From contig CAJTGD010000033.1 of NCBI GenBank assembly GCA_910575475.1, positions 1-64,000 of the forward strand: 64,000 nucleotides of DNA. Direction: 5' to 3'. Shown piece by piece: positions 1 through 8,658 of the stretch. The number at the start of each line of letters is the position of its first letter. Position 1 is the first letter of the stretch. Origin of the DNA: Lachnospiraceae bacterium. Lineage in GTDB: Bacteria; Bacillota; Clostridia; Lachnospirales; Lachnospiraceae. Position numbers and translations under genes: made by a program. The notes under the pieces are model-generated. The model saw nothing but the letters and a program-made list of their open reading frames with translations. It was not told the DNA's origin and made no database searches.

Positions 1-2
1 AA

Positions 3-416
3 AAACTGACATCCATAGGGTATGAAAGAAAAACGATTTCCAAAAAGGAGACTGGAGAAGAATCCATAGAGGAACGGTATTATCTGTGCAGTATCAAGCC
101 GATCGCAGAACTGTTCGCAATTGTTGCGCGTCGGCATTGGCATATCGAAAATGGGCTGCATTGGGTGCTCGATATCGTATTCAAAGAAGATAAACTGCGT
201 TCCAAAGAGAAAAACGGGATACACAATCTTGGCCTGGTCAGAAGGTTTGTCATGTTCATTATAAAGTTGTTGAAAGTTTACTATCATAGGAGCATGAAGC
301 GAATCCGTAACAAAATAGGCAGAAACCTGGAAACGGAGATTCCTGTGATTCTTGCTGTCCTGAAAGTATTATACGATAATGATATGTTGGATGCAATTGA
401 CGAACTGGCCAAATAA
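3..416 (+). CDS. ISAs1-type transposase, C-terminal part (cut by window edge)
   Basis: The frame is open from the window start, so only the last 137 codons are visible. The segment around RRHWHIENGLHW followed by VLDIVFKEDK and then a stretch of basic and hydrophobic residues matches my memory of the C-terminal end of ISAs1-family DDE transposases, where a W-x2-E motif carries the last acidic catalytic residue. I cannot see the N-terminal DDE residues or the left inverted repeat, so whether the element is intact is unknown. It lies about 125 bp upstream of a group II intron, which marks this edge as a mobile-element landing zone. Confidence 0.7.
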   Translation, partial: KLTSIGYERKTISKKETGEESIEERYYLCSIKPIAELFAIVARRHWHIENGLHWVLDIVFKEDKLRSKEKNGIHNLGLVRRFVMFIIKLLKVYYHRSMKRIRNKIGRNLETEIPVILAVLKVLYDNDMLDAIDELAK

Positions 417-1052
417 ATGGGCAAATAAGTCCGCCTTACTGTTCGTGCGTTTATTCTGGTCAAAGAATTAATTTTTACATCTGACTTGTCTAAATCTTCT
501 TATGCTGCGTTGTCTGCAAAGTTAATTCTTGACAGTTCCTAGTGCGCCTAGATAGGGCGTGATGTTTAGCGGGTGGAAATCCCGTCTGATAAGATGCTAA
601 CCACATCATCAGTAGCAACCCTGAGTATGCGGTAGTGATATCGTAGGCTAAGCGTGGGAAGTTAGATGGTAGGGTCATAAGGCATGTTAGCCACGAAAGG
701 TAGATTAAACCAGTGTGCCGACGTTGTTAGGAATGCGGAAGGCAACATGTGAGGTATCGCTAGGGTGAGATGCCGCACAGCACTGCGGGGTTTGGAGTCA
801 GCCATGCCATACAATGACATCACGTTAACTGGGGAGAACCTGTATCTCTCCGCATGAGGTGTGACCATGCGGTATGCTCGACAACTCACGAAGGAGGGCA
901 AACGGAATACAGGTAGTCGGATGGACGGATAGTACCGAAGAAAGCGGGTAATGACGCCGGAGGGAAGCCGAGAGTGGGCTGTGCCTCGCAGCCCTTCCAT
1001 GCAAAGCAATATCGAAGAGGAAACATAAACCATACCCAGAGGTGGAAAGATT

Positions 1053-2354
1053 ATGGGAACGAAATTGGAGAGAATATCTCAACTGTCGCGGGAAAATCCG
1101 GATATGGTATTCACATCGATCGGGCATTTGATTAACAAAGAACTGTTAAAAGAATGCCATGAAGAAATGGATGGAAAAAAAGCCGTAGGAATCGATGGTG
1201 TAACCAAAGAAGAATACGGAAGGAAGCTGGATGAGAATTTAGAAAACCTGGTAATGAGACTAAAAAAGAAGGCATACAGGCCGCAGCCGGCAAGGCGGGT
1301 AGAAATCCCGAAGGACAACGGAAAGACAAGGCCATTGAGCATCTATTGTTATGAGGACAAACTGGTGCAGGGCGCATTGAAAAAGATACTGGAAGCAGTA
1401 TTTGAGCCGATGTTCTATGAAGAAATGATGGGATTCCGCCCGGGAAGGAACTGTCATCAGGCAATCAGGAAGCTGAACCAGATGATAGAAGGAAACAAAA
1501 CAAGCTATGTACTGGATGCGGATATTAAAGGATATTTCAATCATCTGGACCATGAATGGATAGTGCGGTTCATAGAATCGAGGATTAAAGACCCGAATAT
1601 CATCCGACTGGTAAGAAGAACCCTGAAAGCAGGGGTGATGGAAGAGTACCAGTATGAAGCAACAGAGGAGGGCTGCGGGCAGGGGGCATTATGCTCACCA
1701 ATCACTGCAAATGTCTACATGCACTATATGCTGATATGGTGGTATGAGGAGAGAGTAAAGCCACTACTGCGGGGATACAGCGGACTGGTGGTATATGCGG
1801 ACGACTTTGTAGTATGTTTCCAATATAAAGACGATGCGGAGAAGTTCTATGAGATGCTGAAACGCAGAATGAAGCACTTTGGACTGAGCCTGGAAGAAGA
1901 AAAGAGCCGTCTGATAGAGTTCGGGAGATTTGCGGAGGAAAACAGACGGAGGAAAGGGAAGGGAAAACCAGAGACCTTTACGTTCCTCGGGTTTACACAC
2001 TACTGTTCGAGAAGTAAGAATGGGAAGTTCAGGGTGAAGAGGAAAACCAGCAAGAAGAAGTTCACTAAGAAATGCAAAGAAATACACAGGAAGATAAAGA
2101 GCATGAGGATATGGGAACTGAAAGATATGATAAAGAGGGTGAACCAGATACTTGTAGGTTACTTTCATTATTATGGGATAACAGACAACTCAAAAAGTAT
2201 AGCAAGATTCCGTCATGAAGTGGAGAAAAGCCTGTTTTATTGGCTGAACCGAAGGAGCCAGAAGCGAAGCTATACATGGGAAGATTTTCGCAGAATGCAG
2301 CAAGAGTACCCGCTGGCACCTGCGAAAATATATGTAAGTGTTTATGACAGTTGA
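1053..2354 (+). CDS. ltrA: Group II intron reverse transcriptase/maturase
   Basis: A 433-residue intron-encoded protein in domain IV of the intron. It would copy intron RNA at the target site and help the RNA fold for splicing. The RT catalytic box YADD is at residues 248-251; other RT signatures include a FRPGRN-like segment near 128-133 and CGQGALCSPITAN near 208-220. The basic region from about 300 onward, with a TFLGFTHY segment, corresponds to the thumb/maturase (X) domain. The protein ends soon after, without the C-terminal HNH endonuclease of LtrA, so mobility would rely on endonuclease-independent insertion. A GAGGTGG ribosome binding site precedes the ATG at a normal distance. The frame is intact, so the element may still be active. 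Confidence 0.93.
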   Translation: MGTKLERISQLSRENPDMVFTSIGHLINKELLKECHEEMDGKKAVGIDGVTKEEYGRKLDENLENLVMRLKKKAYRPQPARRVEIPKDNGKTRPLSIYCYEDKLVQGALKKILEAVFEPMFYEEMMGFRPGRNCHQAIRKLNQMIEGNKTSYVLDADIKGYFNHLDHEWIVRFIESRIKDPNIIRLVRRTLKAGVMEEYQYEATEEGCGQGALCSPITANVYMHYMLIWWYEERVKPLLRGYSGLVVYADDFVVCFQYKDDAEKFYEMLKRRMKHFGLSLEEEKSRLIEFGRFAEENRRRKGKGKPETFTFLGFTHYCSRSKNGKFRVKRKTSKKKFTKKCKEIHRKIKSMRIWELKDMIKRVNQILVGYFHYYGITDNSKSIARFRHEVEKSLFYWLNRRSQKRSYTWEDFRRMQQEYPLAPAKIYVSVYDS

Positions 2355-2374
2355 AGAACAATTAACTTTGCAAA

Positions 2375-2407
2375 GAGCCGGATGCGGGAAAGCCGCACGT
2401 CCGGTTC
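2375..2407 (+). ncRNA. Group II intron domain V catalytic hairpin
   Basis: A 33-nt hairpin beginning GAGCCG and ending CGGTTC with a GGAAAG apical region. It matches the conserved domain V shape that binds catalytic metal ions, and it lies 20 nt after the maturase stop codon, as expected. Confidence 0.88.
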
Positions 2408-2598
2408 CGTAGAGGGGTGTGGGGAGCAATCCCCACATCTACTCGACACAAAACTTCGTTTTTTATTTCACACCCGTTACCGTGAAGAATTTTTTAGCGA
2501 TAAAGGCAGCTCCACTGGATATAATTTATTGTATACACAGAAGGGGGAGTTGTGTTACGATAGGAAAGAGGCTACTGAGGGAAAGGAAGGATGAAATC

Positions 2599-3726
2599 AT
2601 GCGGCGTATGGAATTGCCTGGATATATACGCAGGGGAAAATGGATATGGATGAGCGCGGTTTTTCTGATCTGTGTTATGCTTTTGGGAGGGCGTGTATCG
2701 GCAGAAGAGGAGGTTCAGAGCACAGGAACAAAAAGGGATGGCCCGATCTGGTATATCGCCCTGGGGGACAGCATCCCGAACGGATATTATGGAGCAGGGG
2801 AATCGGAGGTTACGAGTTATCCAATCCTAATTGCCGGTGACCTCCATAAAGTCAGTGGAAGAGACGTCTGGATCAGCCGGTTTACGAAAAACGGGCTGAC
2901 GGCAAAAAAGCTCAATTCGACAATGCTTCTGGAGCCGGATGTTCAGCAGATGCTTTCGCAGGCGGAGCTGATCACACTGACGATCGGCTCCAATGACCTG
3001 ATGAATGAATTTAAAAAGGTGTCCAGGGAGATCTTGAACAATCAGACCCGTTTTTACACGGCGGATGAAGCTCTGGCAGCCCTGCAGGATGGGATTGCGG
3101 AAAATCCTCTTCTCCTGATGAACATTGCTTCGGCAATAGGAAGCTGGGATTACTCCTCATTTGAGGATCAATGGGTACTTGCCATGGACACGATTGCCCT
3201 GTGTCGCAGAGAGGATGCCCAGATTGCGGTTACGACAATCTATAATCCGATGAAAGGGCGGGAGCTGCCCGGTACATTGAACGCGGTGGTAGAGAGTGTG
3301 ATCTCCGGAATGAATGAGATCATATGGAAGTATGCGGAGGAATATGGATATCAGGTGGTGGATCTCTTTGACTCGGGGATTGAGGACCTGACCCAGTCTG
3401 ACGGACTGCATCCCAATCAGGAGGGGCAGGATATGATCCGGATGCTGATGGAGAATGAACTGGATCTGAGCGAGTTCCAGAATCCGGAATCCGATGAGGA
3501 AGTGCTGAGAATGCAGAAGGAGCTGGAGGAGGCTGCCCAAAAGAAGGCGCAGGAAGCAGAACAGAAGCGGCAGCAGCAGCGCAGGAAGCGGGTTCTGATC
3601 GGAGTCGGGATCGGAGCAGCCGTATGCCTGGTGCTTGCGGGGATCGTCCTGCTGGTAAGAAGAAACCGCCGTAAGAAGGGGGGAACAGGAGAGACAGAAG
3701 CGCAGAAAAAATCCGAATCACCGTAA
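2599..3726 (+). CDS. Membrane-anchored SGNH/GDSL hydrolase
   Basis: A secreted esterase/lipase-like protein of 375 residues. The start at 2599 is preferred because AAGGAAGG lies about 8 nt upstream and a signal-anchor (WMSAVFLICVMLLGG) follows at once; an open frame continues upstream to 2419 but has no good site. SGNH blocks are visible: block I ALGDSIPNG with the nucleophile Ser, block III IGSNDL, and block V DGLHPNQEG with the catalytic Asp and His. After the domain comes a Glu/Lys/Gln-rich coiled coil, one transmembrane helix (VLIGVGIGAAVCLVLAG) and a basic tail. The active site should therefore face outside and be tethered. Substrate unknown; acyl or acetyl esters of the envelope are a reasonable guess. 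The gene lies 150 bp downstream of the group II intron, which may have separated it from an older promoter. Confidence 0.85.
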   Translation: MRRMELPGYIRRGKWIWMSAVFLICVMLLGGRVSAEEEVQSTGTKRDGPIWYIALGDSIPNGYYGAGESEVTSYPILIAGDLHKVSGRDVWISRFTKNGLTAKKLNSTMLLEPDVQQMLSQAELITLTIGSNDLMNEFKKVSREILNNQTRFYTADEALAALQDGIAENPLLLMNIASAIGSWDYSSFEDQWVLAMDTIALCRREDAQIAVTTIYNPMKGRELPGTLNAVVESVISGMNEIIWKYAEEYGYQVVDLFDSGIEDLTQSDGLHPNQEGQDMIRMLMENELDLSEFQNPESDEEVLRMQKELEEAAQKKAQEAEQKRQQQRRKRVLIGVGIGAAVCLVLAGIVLLVRRNRRKKGGTGETEAQKKSESP

Positions 3727-3773
3727 GAATTTAATAAGCAGGAAAGGGCGGAAAATAAAGAATGGATTTTTGC

Positions 3774-3802
3774 TTGACAGAACAGAAGCAAAGTGATAAC
3801 AT
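3774..3802 (+). promoter_or_regulatory. Sigma-A-type promoter for the BMP-like gene
   Basis: TTGACA at 3774-3779, a 17-bp spacer, then TAACAT at 3797-3802. It lies about 145 bp upstream of the gene at 3947, leaving a long leader without a recognised riboswitch. Confidence 0.6.
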
Positions 3803-3946
3803 ACAGATTCGATTGAAGAAAGAAGGTTATACTTGGAAGATTTGTTCTAAAAGAAAGTAACTGACCAGGTTCTGTCTGTCCGCCTGGACGGACGGCCCGG
3901 GGTATGATGAAGATGCAGCTTTTCAATGGAAGCGTAGGAGGGCATT

Positions 3947-5857
3947 ATGGGAAGTGAAGATTACAGCAAGGCGTATCGATTGGGAAAAAAGGACTATCAG
4001 TCGCGGATGCTCCGCGGCGTGAGGCCTACTTTGCAGGTTTTGGATGATTTTATGCCGGAGAAGGGCTCTTATTCGGAAATGCCCCTCGGGCTGGTACAGA
4101 TTCCCGCAGACCAGATCGTGGGGACGAAAACCGTCGGAAGAAGCAACTCCTTTGCGGGAAATTTTATGCCGATTCTGCGTGAGACCACGGAGTTTGCTTC
4201 GAAATGGGCTTCTTTAAGCACCAGCCATGTGGAGGAAGGAATCCGGGAGCCGATTAAGGCATATGAATATATGAACAAGTTCTACGTGGAGGAAGGAAAT
4301 AAGCGGGTCAGCGTTATGAAATATTTCGGCGTTGTGTCCATTCCGGGCAACGTCACGCGGATCATTCCGAAGCGCACAGAGGAAAAGGAAAATAAAATAT
4401 ATTATGAATTTCTGGATTTTTACCGGTGCGCGCCCATTAACTATATCTGGTTTTCCCAGGAGGGCAGATTCGCGAAGCTGCAGGAAGCTGTCGGGAAAGA
4501 GCCGGAGGAAGAATGGACGAAGGATGAGCTGCTGAAATTCAGCTCCATTTATTCCAGGTTTTCCGGGGAATACCAGACGCAGGGCGGGAGCAAGCTGAGG
4601 ATCACCGCAGGAGACGCGTTTCTGGCGTTCATCACATTATATGGATATGAGGACATCGACGAGAAGACGACCAGCGAATTGAAGGAATTGATGACAAAGA
4701 GCTGGGAGGAATTTGAGCTTCTTCAGGAGGAGCAGGTGGTGGATCTGAAGATGGAGCCCAATGAGGAAAAGAAGCCGCTCTTAAGCATCCTCCTGCCGCT
4801 GAGTATGCCGAAGCTCAAGATTGCGTTTATTTATGAAAAGACACCGGGAACCTCGGCGTGGGCCTACGCCCATGAGCTGGGGCGGCTGCATCTGGAGCAG
4901 GCATTTTCGGACGAGGTGCAGACGGTCAGCTATGAGAATGCGACCCTGGAAAATATCGAAGCTCTGCTGGCGGAGGCCATTGATTCAGGCTGCAACCTGA
5001 TTTTTACGACTACGCCGTCCTTCGTACAGGCAAGCGTAAAGGCAGCCATTGCCAATCCGGAGATCCGAATCCTGAACTGCTCCTTGAACACATCTCACCG
5101 GTATATCCGTACATACTATTCACGGATGCATGAGGCGAAGTTTTTGATGGGGGCCATTGCCGGGGCGATGGCGGAAAACAACCGTATGACCTATATTGCG
5201 GATTATCCGATCTGCGGTTCCATTGCAAATATCAATGCGTTTGCCCTGGGAGCAAAGATGATCAACCCGCGGGCGGAGGTATTTCTGGAATGGTCCACAT
5301 TGAAGGACGTGGACATTGATGAAAAGATCAGGAGCAACGGATCTTCCTGTATATCCGGACGGGATATGGTAATCCCGGAAGAAGCTTCCCGGTTCTACGG
5401 ACTCTACCACCAGGAAGGAGGCTGGATGCGGAATCTTGCCATGCCGCTGTGGCACTGGGGCAAGTTTTACGAAAGGCTGATCCGGACGATCATGGACGGA
5501 ACCTGGAAATATGACGACAACCCGGCATCTACCAAGGCCATCAACTACTGGTGGGGCATGTCGTCAGGGGTGATCGACGTGATCTGTTCCAAGAACCTTC
5601 CGATTGGAACAAAGCGCCTGGTTGAACTGCTGAGGGCGACCATCAGTTCCGATCTGTTTAACCCGTTTTCCGGTATTTTGTATTCCCAAACAGGGATCGT
5701 GCAGGGAGAACCGGACCGGATCCTGGCGCCGGAGGAGATCATGACCATGGACTGGCTGGCAGAGAATGTGATCGGTTCCATTCCGAAAAAGGAAGAGCTG
5801 AAGGAAGAGGCAAAACCTGTCATTGAGCAGCAGGGAGTACAGAAAAAGGAAGGTTAA
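3947..5857 (+). CDS. Cytoplasmic BMP-family binding protein with ParB-like N-terminus
   Basis: A 636-residue protein with two parts. Residues about 1-130 resemble the ParB/sulfiredoxin fold: VQIPADQIVGTKT is followed by a YVEEGNKRVSVMKYFG segment like the EGNHR box of ParB. From about residue 290 (LPKLKIAFIYEKTPG-like start) the sequence reads as a BMP/PnrA-type periplasmic-binding fold, with segments such as LIFTTTPSFVQASVKAA, EAKFLMGAIAGAMAE and NAFALGAKMINPRAEVFLEW. Such domains normally bind nucleosides outside the cell, but there is no signal peptide or lipobox here, so it should be cytoplasmic. It sits 7 bp upstream of a metallophosphoesterase, suggesting co-expression. Role unknown; ligand sensing is an inference. 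An AGGAGGGC site supports the start. Confidence 0.75.
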   Translation: MGSEDYSKAYRLGKKDYQSRMLRGVRPTLQVLDDFMPEKGSYSEMPLGLVQIPADQIVGTKTVGRSNSFAGNFMPILRETTEFASKWASLSTSHVEEGIREPIKAYEYMNKFYVEEGNKRVSVMKYFGVVSIPGNVTRIIPKRTEEKENKIYYEFLDFYRCAPINYIWFSQEGRFAKLQEAVGKEPEEEWTKDELLKFSSIYSRFSGEYQTQGGSKLRITAGDAFLAFITLYGYEDIDEKTTSELKELMTKSWEEFELLQEEQVVDLKMEPNEEKKPLLSILLPLSMPKLKIAFIYEKTPGTSAWAYAHELGRLHLEQAFSDEVQTVSYENATLENIEALLAEAIDSGCNLIFTTTPSFVQASVKAAIANPEIRILNCSLNTSHRYIRTYYSRMHEAKFLMGAIAGAMAENNRMTYIADYPICGSIANINAFALGAKMINPRAEVFLEWSTLKDVDIDEKIRSNGSSCISGRDMVIPEEASRFYGLYHQEGGWMRNLAMPLWHWGKFYERLIRTIMDGTWKYDDNPASTKAINYWWGMSSGVIDVICSKNLPIGTKRLVELLRATISSDLFNPFSGILYSQTGIVQGEPDRILAPEEIMTMDWLAENVIGSIPKKEELKEEAKPVIEQQGVQKKEG

Positions 5858-5864
5858 CTGACGT

Positions 5865-6485
5865 ATGAAGATACTGGCGATCGCGGATGAAGAGTCCAAG
5901 TATCTGTGGGATTTTTACGAAAAAGGAAAATTGGACGGGATCGACCTGATCATCTCCTGCGGGGATCTGGATCCGAATTACCTTTCCTTCCTGGTGACTC
6001 TTTCTTCCGTACCGGTTCTGTATGTACACGGGAACCATGACAGCAAATATGAACGCATTCCGCCGGAGGGCTGTATCTGCATTGAGGATCAGATCTATGT
6101 CCATGAAGGGGTACGGATCCTCGGGCTGGGCGGCTCCATGCGCTACTGCTCCGGGCAGCATCAGTACACGGAGCGGGAGATGAAGCGCAGAGCCGCAAAA
6201 CTGTGGTTCAAGCTGTTTCGTCATGGGGGCTTTGATATCCTGGTCACACACGCGCCCGCCTATCAGTTAAATGATGGGCGGGATTTGCCGCATCAGGGTT
6301 TTCAGGTATTTAAGACATTGATCGAAAAATACCGTCCCAAATTTTTCCTCCACGGGCACGTACATATGTCCTATGGAAGAAACCATAAGCGGTATGATAA
6401 ATATCAGGATACTCATGTGATCAATGCATTTGAGCGGTGCGTGTTTGAATTTGAGGATGAAAACCCGAAGGAACATATTTTTTAA
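5865..6485 (+). CDS. Calcineurin-like metallophosphoesterase
   Basis: A 206-residue phosphoesterase. Metal-binding motifs are in the usual order: an N-terminal ADEES where most members have DxH, then CGDLD, GNHD, THAP and HGHVH. The unusual first motif leaves Asp but replaces the His with Glu, so metal site 1 may differ. The protein is cytoplasmic with no extra domain. It follows the BMP-like gene by 7 bp and precedes hydE by about 30 bp, so the three probably share a transcript. The substrate cannot be told from sequence; relatives cleave cyclic nucleotides, phosphodiesters or nucleotides. Confidence 0.85.
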   Translation: MKILAIADEESKYLWDFYEKGKLDGIDLIISCGDLDPNYLSFLVTLSSVPVLYVHGNHDSKYERIPPEGCICIEDQIYVHEGVRILGLGGSMRYCSGQHQYTEREMKRRAAKLWFKLFRHGGFDILVTHAPAYQLNDGRDLPHQGFQVFKTLIEKYRPKFFLHGHVHMSYGRNHKRYDKYQDTHVINAFERCVFEFEDENPKEHIF

Positions 6486-6516
6486 GCGCTGATTGAAACA
6501 AAAAGGAGAAGAACGC

Positions 6517-7554
6517 GTGATTCTGACGGAAAAATTGATACGTGATCACACTCTGGCCAGGGAAGAGTACGCGCGGCTTCTGGAAGCGTCCGGCGATCCG
6601 GAAGTACGCTCCATGCTGTCGCGGGAAGCGGTCCGGCTCCGTAAGCTGTATTACGGAGATAAGGTCTTTACCAGAGGGCTGATCGAGTTTACCAATTATT
6701 GCAAAAATAACTGCTATTACTGCGGGATACGGTGCCAAAATCCGCATGCCAAAAGATATCGTCTGAACCGGGAGGAGATCCTGGACTGCTGTGAGAACGG
6801 ATATGGGCTGGGATTCCGGACCTTCGTGCTCCAGGGCGGGGAGGATCCTTTTTTTACAGATGAAAGGATGACGGAGATCATCCGGGAGATCAAGACACGC
6901 TATCCGGACTGCGCCCTGACCCTGTCCATCGGGGAAAGATCCTTTGAAAGCTACCGGAGGTTCCGGGTGGCCGGGGCGGACCGTTATCTGCTACGGCATG
7001 AGACGGCGGATGAAGCGCACTACCGGAAGCTACACCCGGAGAATCTGACGCTTGCCAATCGGAAGCGCTGTCTGAGGGATCTGAAAGCACTGGGATACCA
7101 GGTGGGCGCCGGTTTCATGGTAGGCTCTCCGGGGCAGACCAGTGCAGAGCTTGCAGAGGATCTGTGCTTTTTGGAAGAGCTGCAGCCGGAGATGGTGGGG
7201 ATCGGACCGTTTATTCCGCATCATGAAACACCGTTTGCGGAGGCGGAAGCGGGAAGCGTGGATCTGACGCTGTTTTTATTGTCGGTGATCCGGATCCTGC
7301 TGCCGAAGGTACTGCTCCCCGCAACCACCGCGCTGGGAACATTGGATCCCCAGGGCCGGGAAAAAGGGCTGCTGGCCGGAGCCAATGTGGTGATGCCCAA
7401 TCTGTCTCCGGTAAAGAACCGGAAGCAGTATGACCTGTACGACAATAAGATCTGTACCGGAGAGGAAGCGGCAGAGTGCAGGGAGTGCCTGGCGCGCCGG
7501 GTAGAGTCGGTGGGATACCGGCTGGTCACAGAGCGGGGGGACGCGGTTTCATAG
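6517..7554 (+). CDS. hydE: [FeFe]-hydrogenase H-cluster maturase HydE (radical SAM)
   Basis: A radical SAM enzyme that helps build the diiron subcluster of [FeFe]-hydrogenase together with HydF and HydG. The cluster-binding CX3CX2C motif is at C62, C66 and C69 (YCKNNCYYCG), followed by FVLQGGEDPFF and, further on, GFMVGSPGQT and a GIGPFIPHHETPF segment typical of HydE. The GTG at 6517 is preferred over an in-frame TTG at 6493 because AAAAGGAG lies about 8 nt before the GTG. HydF and HydG are not in this window, so the maturation genes are dispersed. It implies hydrogen metabolism and an anaerobic lifestyle. Length (345 residues) is normal. Confidence 0.93.
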   Translation: MILTEKLIRDHTLAREEYARLLEASGDPEVRSMLSREAVRLRKLYYGDKVFTRGLIEFTNYCKNNCYYCGIRCQNPHAKRYRLNREEILDCCENGYGLGFRTFVLQGGEDPFFTDERMTEIIREIKTRYPDCALTLSIGERSFESYRRFRVAGADRYLLRHETADEAHYRKLHPENLTLANRKRCLRDLKALGYQVGAGFMVGSPGQTSAELAEDLCFLEELQPEMVGIGPFIPHHETPFAEAEAGSVDLTLFLLSVIRILLPKVLLPATTALGTLDPQGREKGLLAGANVVMPNLSPVKNRKQYDLYDNKICTGEEAAECRECLARRVESVGYRLVTERGDAVS

Positions 7555-7556
7555 CA

Positions 7557-8450
7557 TTATACTGAGCGCAGCTCCCTCGGCGTCATGAGAAACTGCTTTT
7601 TAAACAGGCGGTTGAAGTTGGAGAGATTGTCAAACCCGGTTTCCTGGGAGATCTCCAATACCGTTTTATCCGTATGCTTCAATTCCAGAAAAGCCTTTTC
7701 CAGGCGGAACCGGTTGAGATAGCGGATAAAACTGGTCCCTGTCACCTGGCGGAACCAGCGCATGAAGTGGCTGGCGCTGTAACCGCATACATCAGCGGCT
7801 TCCTCCACTGTGAGGGGCCGCTGATAATTTTCTTCAATAAAATGAAGGATGGATTTGAGCCGGTCGATATTGGCGGGGAGCGGATGCTCCTGCTCGGCCG
7901 GGGCTGCCATCCGCAGCAAAATGGAAAATAATTTCATCATATCCGCTTTGACCTCCAGTTCATAACCGACCGGGCGGAGGCCGCACAGCATGTCGGCATT
8001 GTCGAGACAAGCGGAGATCTTATCATAACATGCATCTGCCGGGGTAATGCGCAGAGGCAGATGCAATTCATTTCTCAGCAGGGGGATCAGATATTTCTGG
8101 CTGCACAGGTCGATCACGCCGCTTCCTAAAAACGTCATGTCAAAAATAATATTTTCATATTCCATCCGAAACCCGTGCAGATGCCTTAACCCGTGGAGAT
8201 GCCCGGGCGGTGCAATGATAATATCACCTGCCTGGACTTCAAAAACAGACAGGTCCGCCTGCGCCGTGCCCCGTCCTTTTTTGATGTAGATGATCTCCAT
8301 GGTATCCTGCCAGTGCAGCGGGACGGACGGAAAATCATCCGGGATCGTACAGGGATAGACGTTGTAGGGGAACAGAAAATCCGTGTGCTTTTTTGTCTCA
8401 TGATATCCGTCTATGGAATTGTCTTGAATCGGGAAATATGTATCACTCAT
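7557..8450 (-). CDS. AraC-family transcriptional regulator with cupin sensor
   Basis: A 297-residue regulator. Residues about 40-110 form a cupin-like ligand domain (LHWQDTMEIIYIKKGRG and AGDIIIAPPGHLHGL), as in sugar-sensing AraC proteins. The C-terminal 100 residues contain two helix-turn-helix units: VEEAADVCGYSASHFMRWFRQ and VLEISQETGFDNLSNFNRLFKK. It is divergent from glycogen phosphorylase with about 200 bp between them and convergent with hydE (3 bp apart). Regulation of the adjacent glgP by a carbohydrate signal is plausible from position only. Confidence 0.88.
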   Translation of the reverse strand: MSDTYFPIQDNSIDGYHETKKHTDFLFPYNVYPCTIPDDFPSVPLHWQDTMEIIYIKKGRGTAQADLSVFEVQAGDIIIAPPGHLHGLRHLHGFRMEYENIIFDMTFLGSGVIDLCSQKYLIPLLRNELHLPLRITPADACYDKISACLDNADMLCGLRPVGYELEVKADMMKLFSILLRMAAPAEQEHPLPANIDRLKSILHFIEENYQRPLTVEEAADVCGYSASHFMRWFRQVTGTSFIRYLNRFRLEKAFLELKHTDKTVLEISQETGFDNLSNFNRLFKKQFLMTPRELRSV

Positions 8451-8528
8451 GATCGTATTGTATAATATGTTGCGTCAAAAGTACAGGTATTTTGTGACGG
8501 AATGTGGTAAAAAATAATCACAGGCTAA

Positions 8529-8567
8529 GGATCTGCGCAAAAATAACTTGCTTTTTTGCGCAGTTCC
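8529..8567. repeat. 39-nt hairpin repeat, copy 1
   Basis: An imperfect palindrome with arms containing CTGCGCAAAAA and TTTTTGCGCAG around a TAACTTGC loop. It shares length, loop and outer bases with a second copy at 41483-41521, where the stem reads GTGC/GCAC instead of GCGC/GCGC, so pairing is kept by compensatory change. It lies between the divergent AraC and glgP genes and could also work as a terminator or as a transcribed stem. Confidence 0.75.
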
Positions 8568-8658
8568 GAAAGTCCGCTGTAGATTTTGCCTGGAAAATCC
8601 GATGACAATACATGAGAGTTGAAAAAGATGATTTCATATGCGAAAGGAGTTTTGAGCC

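Larger units (their letters stand above)
542..2447 (+). mobile_element. Group II intron (retroelement) with internal RT gene
   Basis: The 5' end GTGCG at 542 fits the bacterial group II consensus. About 510 nt of structured non-coding sequence (domains I-III) precede the reverse transcriptase gene at 1053-2354. Domain V is visible at 2375-2407 and a domain VI-like hairpin follows to an AC terminus near 2447. The ends are inferred from these motifs and could shift by a few bases. The encoded protein has no HNH endonuclease domain, which fits endonuclease-minus classes; I cannot assign the class. The 5' flank ends GACAGTTCCTA and the 3' flank begins ACAAAACTTCG. No terminator-like stem is obvious immediately upstream, so a typical class C target is not evident. 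Confidence 0.9.

Noticed and set aside
515-2372. The 13-bp complement flanking the intron as terminal inverted repeats of a transposon.
   Set aside because: The right arm lies inside the intron before domain V, not at an end, and no target duplication is seen.
2419-2598. Longer N-terminus for the SGNH hydrolase.
   Set aside because: It would run out of the group II intron end and precede the signal anchor by 60 residues; the site at 2584-2590 favours 2599.
6493-6516. TTG start for HydE.
   Set aside because: The ribosome binding site lies after it, 8 nt before the GTG at 6517.
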